Source: an uncultured Clostridia bacterium
Lineage (GTDB): Bacteria; Bacillota; Clostridia; Oscillospirales; Ruminococcaceae
Direction: 5' to 3'
Length of the DNA: 61,972 nt
Assembly (NCBI GenBank): GCA_944386285.1
Contig: CALXAM010000065.1
Span: 1 to 61,972 of the forward strand
The notes below the pieces were generated by a model that made no database searches, was not told the DNA's origin, and saw only the letters and a program-made list of their open reading frames with translations. Numbering within the stretch: position 1 is the first letter of the stretch; each line of letters opens with the position of its first letter. Below, piece after piece: positions 1 through 8,587 of this stretch. The translations under genes were made by a program, and so were the position numbers.

Positions 1-3000
1 GCAGTGTATGGTGCATTGGATGCAGAAAACTTCCTGCACTTGTATAAGAGCGATCTGAGCGTTTCGGAAAATTCCCAGATGGAAATCACATTCAAAAAGA
101 CTTCGGATGATGCAGCAACCATGCAGCTCGGTGTAATCTTTGAAGACGATACCGATACGATTGTGAAACTCGATATTGCAGATTCTGCTGCAAAGAGTGA
201 TAGCTGGGTGACATCCACTGTTGATCTTTCCACATATGCAGGCAAACAGATCGCAGCGTTTGGTCTGGTATTTAACGGTGAATCCGCTGATTATCAGATG
301 AATATTGGTCAGATGAAATATACCTCCGGTGAAGCGAAAAAACCGGATGCACCGACAGGTCTTACCATTGACAAAGCATACGGCAATACCAATGAAATGG
401 TTGTTTCCTGGGATCTTGCAGATTACAGCGAAGTCAAACAGTACAATGTCTATGCTATCATCAATGGCGAAGAAATGTACATGGGCGGTATCTATGACGA
501 TATCTACTATATCAAAGACCTCTATGACGCAGAAGGTGAAGTCACAATTAAAGTGAAAGCAGTTGGCGCTGACGGCACAGAGAGCGATGCTGCAGAAGTT
601 GTTTATGATTATACAAAAGCAGCAAGCAACATCAATGTGGACAACAGCGAAGACGGCAAACTGACAGTTACATGGGATGGCGGCGAAGCTGACATCACAG
701 TGACAACTTCTTATGAGACAGAAGCACGCACATGGACAGCTTCCGGCAATGGCAGTGCAGTTGTGACAGTTCCGACTGGTGCAGATGCAAACGGTGCAGA
801 ATACACCATGACCATTGAAACAGCCGCAGGAGGATTCTCGACATATGACGGAACACTGCCGGATACGTACTGCGCACCGTATGACGGAAAACTTTGGACA
901 GACGGTCGGTTTATTCAGCCAAGCACAAGTGAATGGCACGAACTTCATTATCAGGTTGTCACCAACGGCGAACGTGGTGAGGAAGATTCGTATACCCGCG
1001 GTGTTGCATCCCATAACGAACTCAATAATGACTGGTCAATGTTCCAGCCGATTCCGGATAGTGCAGACGGCGTATATGTATGGCTTGTAGACTACAACGG
1101 AAACGTTTCCGAAGAAGTTTATGTCAAAGGTAAAATGTCCGTTACTGTTGATACAGATGCAACAGTATTCCAAGCAGGCGGCGAACCGGCACAGTTTACA
1201 GCGACGGTGAAAAACTATAACACCGACGACAGTGTTACATGGTCTGTCAAAGGCAATACTTCACCGAATACTGTTATTTCGGATGATGGCTTGCTGACAA
1301 TTGCAGAAGATGAAACAGCAAAATCGCTGACTGTATCGGCAGCTTCTGTAGAAGATGTTCGCTTTATGGGCAGCAAAACAATCACCATTAGCCCGGCAAT
1401 GATTCTGAATCCGGAAAAAGGCGATGTATATAAAGGCGAAACACTTCAGGTTGTCGCTGAAAAACTCGGCGTTGATATGGGCGCAGAACACTTTGATTGG
1501 AGTATTACTTCTACAGTGGCAGAGGGAACTTCAATCGACGCGAACGGCTTGCTAACAGTGGCTGGCGACGAAACAGCATATCAGATTACCGTAAAAGCAC
1601 AGAGCAAAACAACTGAAACACTGACACTCACAGCAACATACACTGTGAAAAACGCAGTATCTGTTGAAAAAGAAGAAGCAGGTCCGGTATTCACTGCTAC
1701 AGATGCAAACTATGTTGCATCTTATAAAGGAGAAGCAGCGGACGCAGAAGACTTTATTTGGAGTGTTGAGAGCGCAGACGAAGCAGTTAAAGAACTTGCA
1801 GAAGGCACCACGATTGAAAATGGTGTGTTAACTGTTGCACAGGCCGAGCGTGCAACAGCTGTAAAAGTAACCGTTGTCCGCAAAGCAAACGAAGCACAGA
1901 CTGCATCAGTTACAACAACCGTGAAAGAAACACTGATTGGTGATGTTTCACAGGGTGCAACAGTACTGGGCGTTTCTAACGATGCAGATGTTTCGGCAAT
2001 GTTCGATGGCGATGAAGATACAGGCTATAATGCAGGATGGAGCGGTGGAAAATCCGGCTGGATTGCATTTGATCTTGGTGATACCTATACGATCAATCGT
2101 TGGAAATTTGTAAACACCGGTTCAGGTGATAACGCAAACAAAAAATTCGCACTTGAAGTTTTGAAAGACGAAAATGCAACGCCAGAACAGCTTGCAGATA
2201 AAGAATATCTTGCAGATAACACAAACTGGACAGAAGTAGAATTTATTGATAACAGCAGTGATTTGAAACAGTCTGTCAATCGTCCGTTGGCAGAGTTGAT
2301 TACCGGCCGTTATTTCCGACTGCGTGTAGATGAGGGCTTTAAACTGTGGGGCTATTATGATTCATGGGGCGGAAATGAGATCGAGCTGTTTGAAGGCGAT
2401 GAGTTAATTGAAGTAACTGTTTCGGGTGTTACTGTATCTGAACCGGAAGAGGCATATTATGGAAGAACGTCACAATTTACTGCAGAAGTTACCACCAGCA
2501 ATGGTGTGGAAAAAGCAGTAACTTGGAGCGTTTCCGGCAATACATCCACAGAAACAACAATTGATGAAAATGGTGTGCTCAATGTTGCAGCTGACGAAAC
2601 AGCAACAGAGTTAACCGTTACCGCAACATCTGTACGTGATCCAGAGAAATCTGAATCTGTTACAGTAAGTGTTAAGAAATATGTTGGACCGCTCCAGCTC
2701 ACCTTTGTTGAGGCTTCTGCAGATGGTTCCTATTCTGAGCACAAATCTATGATTGCCGATGGTGATAAGAGCACAAAATGGTGTGCAATGGATGCAACTG
2801 GTTGGGCGGTCGTTCGTACCAATACACCAGTTACAATTAACAAATGGGGCGTTGTTCTTGGTGAATACGGTGACGATATTCCGGATAACGCAGCAAAATT
2901 CGCACTTGAAGTGCTGAAAGATCCGAATGCGACAGCTGAACAGCTTGCAGATAAATCGTATCTTGCAGACAATAACAACTGGGTTGAAGTTGAATTTGTT

Positions 3001-4341
3001 GACAACTCGAACGCTGATAAGGTTCCGTCTTATAATGAACCGAACCGCGGCGAGTATTACAGCACTCTTGCAGAAGCTGTTACAGGTCAGTATTTCCGTC
3101 TGCGTATCGACGATAACTGTGTAGCAGACAGCAACCGTGCAATCCGCGTTCATGAACTTTATCTGTATGAACAGCAGATCGAAGTGAACAAGGACGATTT
3201 ACAGTCAGCATATGATTCATACAAAACCCTTGTAGAAGATGAGTATACCTCTGATACATGGGCAGCATTCAAAGCAGCGCTTGACAATGCAGCAGCAGTT
3301 CTTGCGGATGAATCGGCAGAACAGGAAGCAGTGGATACCGCGAAAGCAGAGCTTGAGCGTACCGCAGCAGCACTTGTAAAACGCGGAAACAAATATGATC
3401 TGGAAGCATTGGTCCAGTATGTGAAAGATGCACAGCAGGAAGAAAGCTATCAGTACCTGATTCCGGCAGTGAAAGTACCGCTGGAAGCCGCGCTTGCAAA
3501 AGCAGAAGAAGTGATGGCAGATGTGGATGCAACTCAGGAAACCATTGATAATGCGTTCAATGAACTGAACAAATGGAGAGATTATCTGGAATTCACAGGC
3601 AATAAGGAAGAGCTTCAGGCACTGTATGATCTTGCAGCAGCACTCGAACTCGATGCTTATACAGATAAGACAGCAGAGGCAGTGAAAGCGGCAATGGAAG
3701 CAGCAAAAGCAGTTCTTGATAACGAGAATGCATTGCAGGCAGATATTGATGAAGCATACAACGCACTGAATGACGCAGTTACTGGCTTGAAACAGAAAGT
3801 TGACAAAGAAGCACTGGGTGAACTGATCGAGAAAGCAGAAGCAATTGATCTCTCGAAATATTTAGAGAGCAGCAAAACCGATTTTGCAGCAGCGCTTGAC
3901 AATGCAAAAGCAGTATATGAGAACGAAGAAGCAACGGCAAAAGAAGTGTATGATGCATACAACCGTTTGCAGAAAGCGATCTTTGATCTGCGCTTGATCC
4001 CGGACAAATCGCTTCTTGAGGATCTTTTGAACAAAGCAAGTGAAGTGGATGAGACACTGTATACAGCAGAAAGTTATGGCGTATTAAAAGCAGCAATGAG
4101 CAATGCGCTGGCTGTCTTTGATGATGCAGAAGCAACAGAAGCAGACGTGAAAGCAGCAGAAGTCTCACTTACAGAGGCGTTGGACGGACTGGTTCTGACG
4201 GATGCAGGAACAGAGACACCGGAGAACCCGACAGAACCAGAGAATCCGAACACAGACGATTCGATTCCGTACGCACTCCCGCTGGCACTTATCCTTGTAG
4301 CTGGTGCAGTCTTTGTACCCCGGAAACGTGTCATGAGATAA
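1..4341 (+). CDS. Large cell-surface multidomain protein, 5'-truncated (possibly the C-terminal part of a GH85-like glycosidase)
   Basis: The reading frame is open from the first base, so the true start lies upstream; the GTG at 4 is probably not the start. Numbering from codon 4, the 1445 visible residues read as a carbohydrate-binding-like beta-sandwich (about 1-110), an Fn3-like domain (115-205), Ig/Big_2-like domains (about 380-640 and 805-890) and two discoidin-like F5/8 type C domains (about 645-800 and 900-1055). Five FIVAR-type three-helix repeats follow (1062-1399), then a Pro/Glu/Asn-rich linker and a sorting signal: NPNTDD, a hydrophobic segment and the basic tail RKRVMR. The fifth position of the sorting motif is D, not the usual G. 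No catalytic domain is visible. The N-terminal order resembles the accessory domains of endo-beta-N-acetylglucosaminidases, but that is a weak inference. It is probably wall-anchored and glycan-binding. A 19-bp hairpin terminator follows. Confidence 0.75.
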   Translation, partial: AVYGALDAENFLHLYKSDLSVSENSQMEITFKKTSDDAATMQLGVIFEDDTDTIVKLDIADSAAKSDSWVTSTVDLSTYAGKQIAAFGLVFNGESADYQMNIGQMKYTSGEAKKPDAPTGLTIDKAYGNTNEMVVSWDLADYSEVKQYNVYAIINGEEMYMGGIYDDIYYIKDLYDAEGEVTIKVKAVGADGTESDAAEVVYDYTKAASNINVDNSEDGKLTVTWDGGEADITVTTSYETEARTWTASGNGSAVVTVPTGADANGAEYTMTIETAAGGFSTYDGTLPDTYCAPYDGKLWTDGRFIQPSTSEWHELHYQVVTNGERGEEDSYTRGVASHNELNNDWSMFQPIPDSADGVYVWLVDYNGNVSEEVYVKGKMSVTVDTDATVFQAGGEPAQFTATVKNYNTDDSVTWSVKGNTSPNTVISDDGLLTIAEDETAKSLTVSAASVEDVRFMGSKTITISPAMILNPEKGDVYKGETLQVVAEKLGVDMGAEHFDWSITSTVAEGTSIDANGLLTVAGDETAYQITVKAQSKTTETLTLTATYTVKNAVSVEKEEAGPVFTATDANYVASYKGEAADAEDFIWSVESADEAVKELAEGTTIENGVLTVAQAERATAVKVTVVRKANEAQTASVTTTVKETLIGDVSQGATVLGVSNDADVSAMFDGDEDTGYNAGWSGGKSGWIAFDLGDTYTINRWKFVNTGSGDNANKKFALEVLKDENATPEQLADKEYLADNTNWTEVEFIDNSSDLKQSVNRPLAELITGRYFRLRVDEGFKLWGYYDSWGGNEIELFEGDELIEVTVSGVTVSEPEEAYYGRTSQFTAEVTTSNGVEKAVTWSVSGNTSTETTIDENGVLNVAADETATELTVTATSVRDPEKSESVTVSVKKYVGPLQLTFVEASADGSYSEHKSMIADGDKSTKWCAMDATGWAVVRTNTPVTINKWGVVLGEYGDDIPDNAAKFALEVLKDPNATAEQLADKSYLADNNNWVEVEFVDNSNADKVPSYNEPNRGEYYSTLAEAVTGQYFRLRIDDNCVADSNRAIRVHELYLYEQQIEVNKDDLQSAYDSYKTLVEDEYTSDTWAAFKAALDNAAAVLADESAEQEAVDTAKAELERTAAALVKRGNKYDLEALVQYVKDAQQEESYQYLIPAVKVPLEAALAKAEEVMADVDATQETIDNAFNELNKWRDYLEFTGNKEELQALYDLAAALELDAYTDKTAEAVKAAMEAAKAVLDNENALQADIDEAYNALNDAVTGLKQKVDKEALGELIEKAEAIDLSKYLESSKTDFAAALDNAKAVYENEEATAKEVYDAYNRLQKAIFDLRLIPDKSLLEDLLNKASEVDETLYTAESYGVLKAAMSNALAVFDDAEATEADVKAAEVSLTEALDGLVLTDAGTETPENPTEPENPNTDDSIPYALPLALILVAGAVFVPRKRVMR

Positions 4342-4375
4342 TCATTTTTTCTATCCTTGTTTCCTTTTGAACACA

Positions 4376-4416
4376 AAAATAAAATCGACAGGCAAAATGC
4401 CTGTCGATTTTATTTT
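4376..4416. terminator. Bidirectional terminator between the surface protein and MFS genes
   Basis: A perfect 19-bp stem with an AAA loop. The A-rich left arm and T-rich right arm give a U-tract in both directions, so it can end both the plus-strand surface-protein transcript (stop at 4341) and the minus-strand transporter transcript (stop at 4430). Confidence 0.9.
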
Positions 4417-4429
4417 ATAAACATGAATG

Positions 4430-5686
4430 TTATGAATTAGCTGAGCGTGAAGAGGCAAATCCGAGAAAAACGGAAAGAACACCGATGATACAAAGGAAAA
4501 GCCACAAAATAATACTGCTACTCCATCCAAATAAATCGGCCAAGAAACCAGAGAGAATACCGGAACAGCCAGCGCCTAAATATGCGCTGAAATTGAACAT
4601 TCCTGCGACAGTAGAGGCACGTCCATAAGAAGATAGACGTAAAGGAATAAAGGTGAGAAGAAGTGTGTTGATTCCGCATAAAAGTGCAGAAATGATTCCG
4701 AAAAAGAGGACATCCAGCCATAAAAAACGCCCCATCAAAAGAAAGAAAAGAACGCATGTAACAGCCGTAATGAAAAAAAGAAGCATGCCAGGGGTCTTTT
4801 CATGACCGATATAGCGATTCATCAATTTTCCGGATAGCAAGACGCCGATAAAACTGAAAATTGGAATGGTTGCGGATACGACGGAAATCAATGAGGTGGG
4901 TGCATCATACATTGAAGTCAGCATTGTCGGTTCCCATAATGTGATACCATCTTTAATGATGCCCTGTGCAATTGCTGCGACACAAAACCAGAGTAGTTTT
5001 TCTCGACAGATCAATTGCCACAGGGAAATGGACGTTGCGGTTTGTTGTGACGGCATGGATGGATTAGATGTTTGGGAAGAATAGTCACAAAAACCTACGG
5101 AAGTGGGGTTATCGTTCATACGGAACGCAAACCATATGGTAAATAATGTTGTCAGAATTCCCGGAAGAAAGAAAGCGGCTTGCCATCTGGTCAACGATAC
5201 GAGAAATCCAAGCCCGGCCCAAGAAACAAGATAACCGGCCAAAGAGGAAAATGAAATAATAATTGCAGGTGTGTTCCGCTCGTTAGAAGGATACCAACAT
5301 GCAATCGCACGAATAATCGGTCCCCACAGTGTCGAAAGAAATAGTCCGTTTACAAGCCAAACAATAAAAATCACAAAATAATTTGGGAAAAATCCGATTA
5401 ACAGATTACATAGTGAAGTTCCGGTTAAACCAAGAAGCAGAAAGCGTTTGATCGGGATTCGATCACCCATAAATCCATTTACCAAATGTCCGATCGCATA
5501 GCTCAAAAAGAAAGCGCTGCCGATCATTCCTGCTGCGGAAGTACTCCATTCAAATTGTGCAGTCATTGTGGGGAGTGCGATTGAAAGATTGGTACGGCAA
5601 AGATATGAAAGCGCATATGCAATCCAGCAAAGCCATAAGATGCGATTTTGCCAGGCAGAAAGCATTTGATTGGATGATTTTTTCAT
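4430..5686 (-). CDS. MFS transporter, organophosphate:phosphate antiporter (OPA)-like
   Basis: A 418-aa polytopic membrane protein. It opens with a short basic N terminus and a first helix with YALSYLCRTNLSIALP, a pattern seen in GlpT/UhpT/RegP-like OPA transporters, and continues with GHLVNGFMGDRIPIKR, an MFS loop 2-3 signature. About twelve hydrophobic segments are readable. The start at 5686 (MKKSSNQ) was chosen because GGAGG lies 7 bases upstream; a longer frame to 5728 has no such site. It is divergent from a DeoR-type regulator, with both promoters packed into the 186-bp gap, so it is likely controlled by that regulator. The substrate is inferred only: a sugar phosphate, glycerol phosphate or another phosphorylated or anionic compound. 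Confidence 0.8.
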   Translation of the reverse strand: MKKSSNQMLSAWQNRILWLCWIAYALSYLCRTNLSIALPTMTAQFEWSTSAAGMIGSAFFLSYAIGHLVNGFMGDRIPIKRFLLLGLTGTSLCNLLIGFFPNYFVIFIVWLVNGLFLSTLWGPIIRAIACWYPSNERNTPAIIISFSSLAGYLVSWAGLGFLVSLTRWQAAFFLPGILTTLFTIWFAFRMNDNPTSVGFCDYSSQTSNPSMPSQQTATSISLWQLICREKLLWFCVAAIAQGIIKDGITLWEPTMLTSMYDAPTSLISVVSATIPIFSFIGVLLSGKLMNRYIGHEKTPGMLLFFITAVTCVLFFLLMGRFLWLDVLFFGIISALLCGINTLLLTFIPLRLSSYGRASTVAGMFNFSAYLGAGCSGILSGFLADLFGWSSSIILWLFLCIIGVLSVFLGFASSRSANS

Positions 5687-5745
5687 AAGATCCCTCCAAA
5701 ACAAAAATAAAACAACAAAAAACAACATTTTTAAAACTGAAATGG

Positions 5746-5774
5746 ATTATATACCTCTGAATAAAAAAAGTCAA
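5746..5774 (-). promoter_or_regulatory. Sigma-A-type promoter of the MFS gene
   Basis: On the minus strand, TTGACT (5774-5769), a 17-base spacer and TATAAT (5751-5746), about 60 bases before the MFS start. The flanks are rich in A/T tracts of the form AAACAA and TTTGTTTT that could hold a DeoR operator. Confidence 0.75.
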
Positions 5775-5807
5775 GTGGTGTTTTGATTGATTTTATTTGT
5801 TTTTGTG

Positions 5808-5836
5808 TTGATTTTTTTGAGAATGATGATTATACT
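5808..5836 (+). promoter_or_regulatory. Sigma-A-type promoter of the DeoR regulator gene
   Basis: TTGATT (5808-5813), a 17-base spacer and TATACT (5831-5836), 36 bases before the regulator start. The -35 box lies 34 bases from the divergent -35 box of the MFS promoter, so one operator could repress both. Confidence 0.7.
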
Positions 5837-5871
5837 GGTGAAGAGAAGAATTGCGCTATGGAGGAAAAAAC

Positions 5872-6636
5872 ATGCTGGCTCAAGAACGTCATTGGATTAT
5901 TATGGAGAAATTGCGTCGGGAACAAGTGGTGAAAGTAGGCGACTTGGCGCAGCAGCTTACAGTATCTGCAGAAACAATTCGAAGAGATTTGGATGTTTTG
6001 GAACAGCAGGGATGCCTGAAAAAGGTGCATGGCGGTGCAGTATTAGAACAGGTGAAGACATATGAACCGAAATTCGAGGAACGAACACAGCTGTTTTCTG
6101 AAAATAAAAAGGAGTTAGCACAGCTTGTATGCAAATTAGTCGTAGAAGGGGATTCGATTGCGCTGGATGCAGGAACAACGAGCCTTGAGATTGCACGTGT
6201 ATTGAAGTCCCAGTATACTTCATTGACGATCGTAACCAATTCGATTCCTGTTGTATGTGAATTGATGGATAAGCCGCAATTTTCAGTGATTTTAGCGGGT
6301 GGCGCTGTGTATGGAGAAGAAAAAGCGATTGTTGGTGGAGCCTGCATGGAGCAGATTCGACAATATCGCGTGAATCACTATTTTTTGACACCAAGTGGAA
6401 TTTCGCTTCACTCGGGGGTAACGTCTTATGATTTGAGAGAAGCAGAAATTCAGCGTACGTTTGCAGAGGTTTCCAATCATGTGGTTGTATTTTGTCAAAG
6501 CGGTGCGTTTGACAGTGCCTCTTTGGTGAAAGTGTGTGACTTGATTCGGGTAGAGGAGATTGTAACAGATTCAGAATTGCCGCAAGAAACGCGAGAGCGA
6601 TATGAATCGGCGGGAATTACAGTGCTGACGCCTTAA
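5872..6636 (+). CDS. DeoR/GlpR-family transcriptional regulator
   Basis: 254 aa. The N-terminal winged helix-turn-helix (about 1-57) includes VGDLAQQLTVSAETIRRDLD and the KKVHGGAV wing that mark DeoR regulators. The C-terminal DeoRC sensor domain contains DAGTTSLEIARVL and TNSIPVV, the phosphosugar-binding region. The start at 5872 (MLAQERHW) is preferred because GGAGG stands 7 bases before it; an upstream in-frame ATG at 5851 lacks a site. Its divergent partner is an OPA-like transporter, so the effector is probably a sugar phosphate or a compound that the transporter imports. It is likely autoregulated. A strong terminator follows directly. Confidence 0.85.
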   Translation: MLAQERHWIIMEKLRREQVVKVGDLAQQLTVSAETIRRDLDVLEQQGCLKKVHGGAVLEQVKTYEPKFEERTQLFSENKKELAQLVCKLVVEGDSIALDAGTTSLEIARVLKSQYTSLTIVTNSIPVVCELMDKPQFSVILAGGAVYGEEKAIVGGACMEQIRQYRVNHYFLTPSGISLHSGVTSYDLREAEIQRTFAEVSNHVVVFCQSGAFDSASLVKVCDLIRVEEIVTDSELPQETRERYESAGITVLTP

Positions 6637-6654
6637 ATATTAACGCTAAAATAA

Positions 6655-6693
6655 AAAAGAACCCTTATACGGTTAACGTATAAGGGTTCTTTT
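6655..6693. terminator. Bidirectional terminator between deoR-like and acyl-CoA synthetase genes
   Basis: A 17-bp perfect stem with a GTTAA loop, flanked by A's on the left and T's on the right. It serves the plus-strand regulator (stop 6636) and the minus-strand synthetase (stop 6702). Confidence 0.9.
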
Positions 6694-6701
6694 GATATCT
6701 G

Positions 6702-8369
6702 TTAGTTGTGCGCGTTATCACGCTGACGAATTTCATTTCGTTTGATTTTTCCGCTGATTGTTTTTGGAAGTTCCGGAACAAATTCGATGATACGCGGGTA
6801 TTTATAAGGTGCAGTGACATGCTTGACATAATTCTGCAATTCTTTTTTCAGCTCATCTGACGGCTGATATTGACTGGTCAAAACAATGGTTGCTTTGACA
6901 ACTTGGCCACGGATTGGATCTGGTGCACCGGTAACTGCAACTTCCAATACAGCAGGATGCTCCATCAGAACACTTTCTACTTCAAACGGCCCGATACGGT
7001 AACCCGAAGCTTTGATGACATCATCTGTACGTCCGACATACCAGAAATATCCGTCCTCATCACAATATGCGGTGTCACCTGTATGATATACGCCGTATTC
7101 CCAAACAGCAGCAGTACGTTCTTCGTCAAGATAGTATCCTTTGAATAAGCCATTGGGCGCGCCATCCTTTGGCGGAATGACAACAATTTCACCTACAGTA
7201 CCAGTAGGAACAGGATTACCATCTTCGTCTACGATCTGAACATTGTAAAGCGGTGTCGGTTTGCCCATTGCACCTGGTTTCGGTGTAGTGCCACGCAGGT
7301 TTGCGATTAAAAGCGCTGTTTCTGTTTGACCAAAACCTTCCATAAGGTTTAATCCGGTTACTTCTTTAAAACGATTGAAAACTTCTTCGTTTAATGCTTC
7401 ACCGGCAGTTGTAACATATTGCAGAGAAGCAAGGCTCTCAGAATCCATTCCTTCTTTGATCAGGAAACGGAAAACGGTCGGCGGTGCACAGAATGTAGTC
7501 AGTTTATATTTTTTGATCATCATTAACAAATCATGCGGAACAAATTTGTCAAAGTCATAAACGAAAATGCCGGCGCCTAAGAACCATTGGCCATACAGTT
7601 TTCCCCATGCGGCTTTTCCCCAGCCGGTTTCTGCCAAAGAAAGATGAAGCCCGTCCGGAACAACATTGTGCCAGTTATGTGCGGTGGTAATATGATAAAT
7701 TGCATAGTAATGTGAGTGCATTACCATTTTGGGGTTGCCTGTCGTACCGGAAGTGAAGTACAAAAGCATATCGTCGGTTACATGTGTTTCTACACGTTCA
7801 AATACAGAAGAATAGCTTTCGTATTCTGTATCAAAACAGGTCCAGCCTTCGCGTTCGCCGCGGACTAAGATTTTAACCGGTAATTTACGGTTTAAATAAC
7901 GTTCTGCTTCTTCGATGTGATCACTGATCTCACAGGTCGCTGTGCAGACAATGCCCTTAATATCTGCTGCCTGAATACGGTAAATAACGTCTTTTGTTGT
8001 GAGAAGGTTGGTTGCTGGAATGGTAACCGCGCCAAGCTTGTGAAGCGCCAAAATTGTAAACCAGAATTCGTAGTGACGCTTTAATACGAGCATTACTTTA
8101 TCGCCTTTTTGAATGCCCTTTGCCCGAAGCATGTTTGCAACACGGTTTGACTCTGCGGAAATATCAGCAAAGCTGAAAATTCGCTCAGCACCATGCTCGT
8201 CGGTCCATACCATTGCACGCCGGTTTGGTTCCAGCTCAGCAATTCGATCGACCACGTCATAAGCGAAGTTGAAAGAATCCGGGCAGTGAATGTCAAAACG
8301 GTTTAATACACCGTCAGCATCATAGCCCTCCGTTACATACTTTTGATAAAGGGTGGTTGCGGTTTCCAT
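6702..8369 (-). CDS. AMP-dependent acyl-CoA synthetase (medium-chain/acetyl-CoA synthetase-like)
   Basis: 555 aa of the adenylate-forming (ANL) superfamily. It should activate a carboxylic acid with ATP and join it to CoA. The P-loop-like A3 motif reads YFTSGTTGNPKMVMHSH, followed by EGFGQTE, YHTGDTAY, the hinge GRTDDVIKASGYRIGPFEVE and the C-terminal catalytic lysine motif PKTISGKIKR. GYRIGPFEVE and the overall length fit the MACS/acetyl-CoA synthetase group better than FadD. A GGAGG site lies 8 bases before the ATG at 8369. It is monocistronic, with its own promoter upstream and a terminator downstream. The substrate cannot be read from sequence; short- or medium-chain acids are likely for a gut fermenter. 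Confidence 0.85.
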   Translation of the reverse strand: METATTLYQKYVTEGYDADGVLNRFDIHCPDSFNFAYDVVDRIAELEPNRRAMVWTDEHGAERIFSFADISAESNRVANMLRAKGIQKGDKVMLVLKRHYEFWFTILALHKLGAVTIPATNLLTTKDVIYRIQAADIKGIVCTATCEISDHIEEAERYLNRKLPVKILVRGEREGWTCFDTEYESYSSVFERVETHVTDDMLLYFTSGTTGNPKMVMHSHYYAIYHITTAHNWHNVVPDGLHLSLAETGWGKAAWGKLYGQWFLGAGIFVYDFDKFVPHDLLMMIKKYKLTTFCAPPTVFRFLIKEGMDSESLASLQYVTTAGEALNEEVFNRFKEVTGLNLMEGFGQTETALLIANLRGTTPKPGAMGKPTPLYNVQIVDEDGNPVPTGTVGEIVVIPPKDGAPNGLFKGYYLDEERTAAVWEYGVYHTGDTAYCDEDGYFWYVGRTDDVIKASGYRIGPFEVESVLMEHPAVLEVAVTGAPDPIRGQVVKATIVLTSQYQPSDELKKELQNYVKHVTAPYKYPRIIEFVPELPKTISGKIKRNEIRQRDNAHN

Positions 8370-8425
8370 ACTCGTCCTCCATTCTTTGAGGGAAATTTAT
8401 TGATTAAAAAAATGCAATATAATTC

Positions 8426-8454
8426 ATTATAGGAGAAAAAATGGGGTACGTCAA
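8426..8454 (-). promoter_or_regulatory. Promoter of the acyl-CoA synthetase gene
   Basis: On the minus strand, TTGACG (8454-8449), a 17-base spacer and TATAAT (8431-8426). It gives a leader of about 50 bases before the ATG at 8369. Confidence 0.75.
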
Positions 8455-8543
8455 GTGAATCTGCGGTAAATCAAGAAAAACAGACAAGTTGTTTTGAAAA
8501 AGTACAGGAAGAAGAATCATCTTGCAGAAAATATTCAGAAAAG

Positions 8544-8577
8544 AGAAAAAGCATCCAATTTTCATTGGATGCTTCTT
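8544..8577 (-). terminator. Terminator of pnp
   Basis: A 9-bp stem GCATCCAAT/ATTGGATGC with a 4-base loop, followed on the minus strand by TTTTTCTCTTTTC. It lies 10 bases after the pnp stop. Confidence 0.85.
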
Positions 8578-8587
8578 GATACCGTTA

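Noticed and set aside
4..4. GTG at base 4 as the start of the surface protein
   Set aside because: No ribosome site can be seen, the translation lacks a signal peptide, and the frame is open to the window edge, so the gene is cut by the window.
2611..4376. Long minus-strand frames over the surface protein gene
   Set aside because: They mirror the Ala/Glu/Lys codon repeats of the FIVAR region, have no ribosome sites and low-complexity Ser/Leu/Cys-rich translations.
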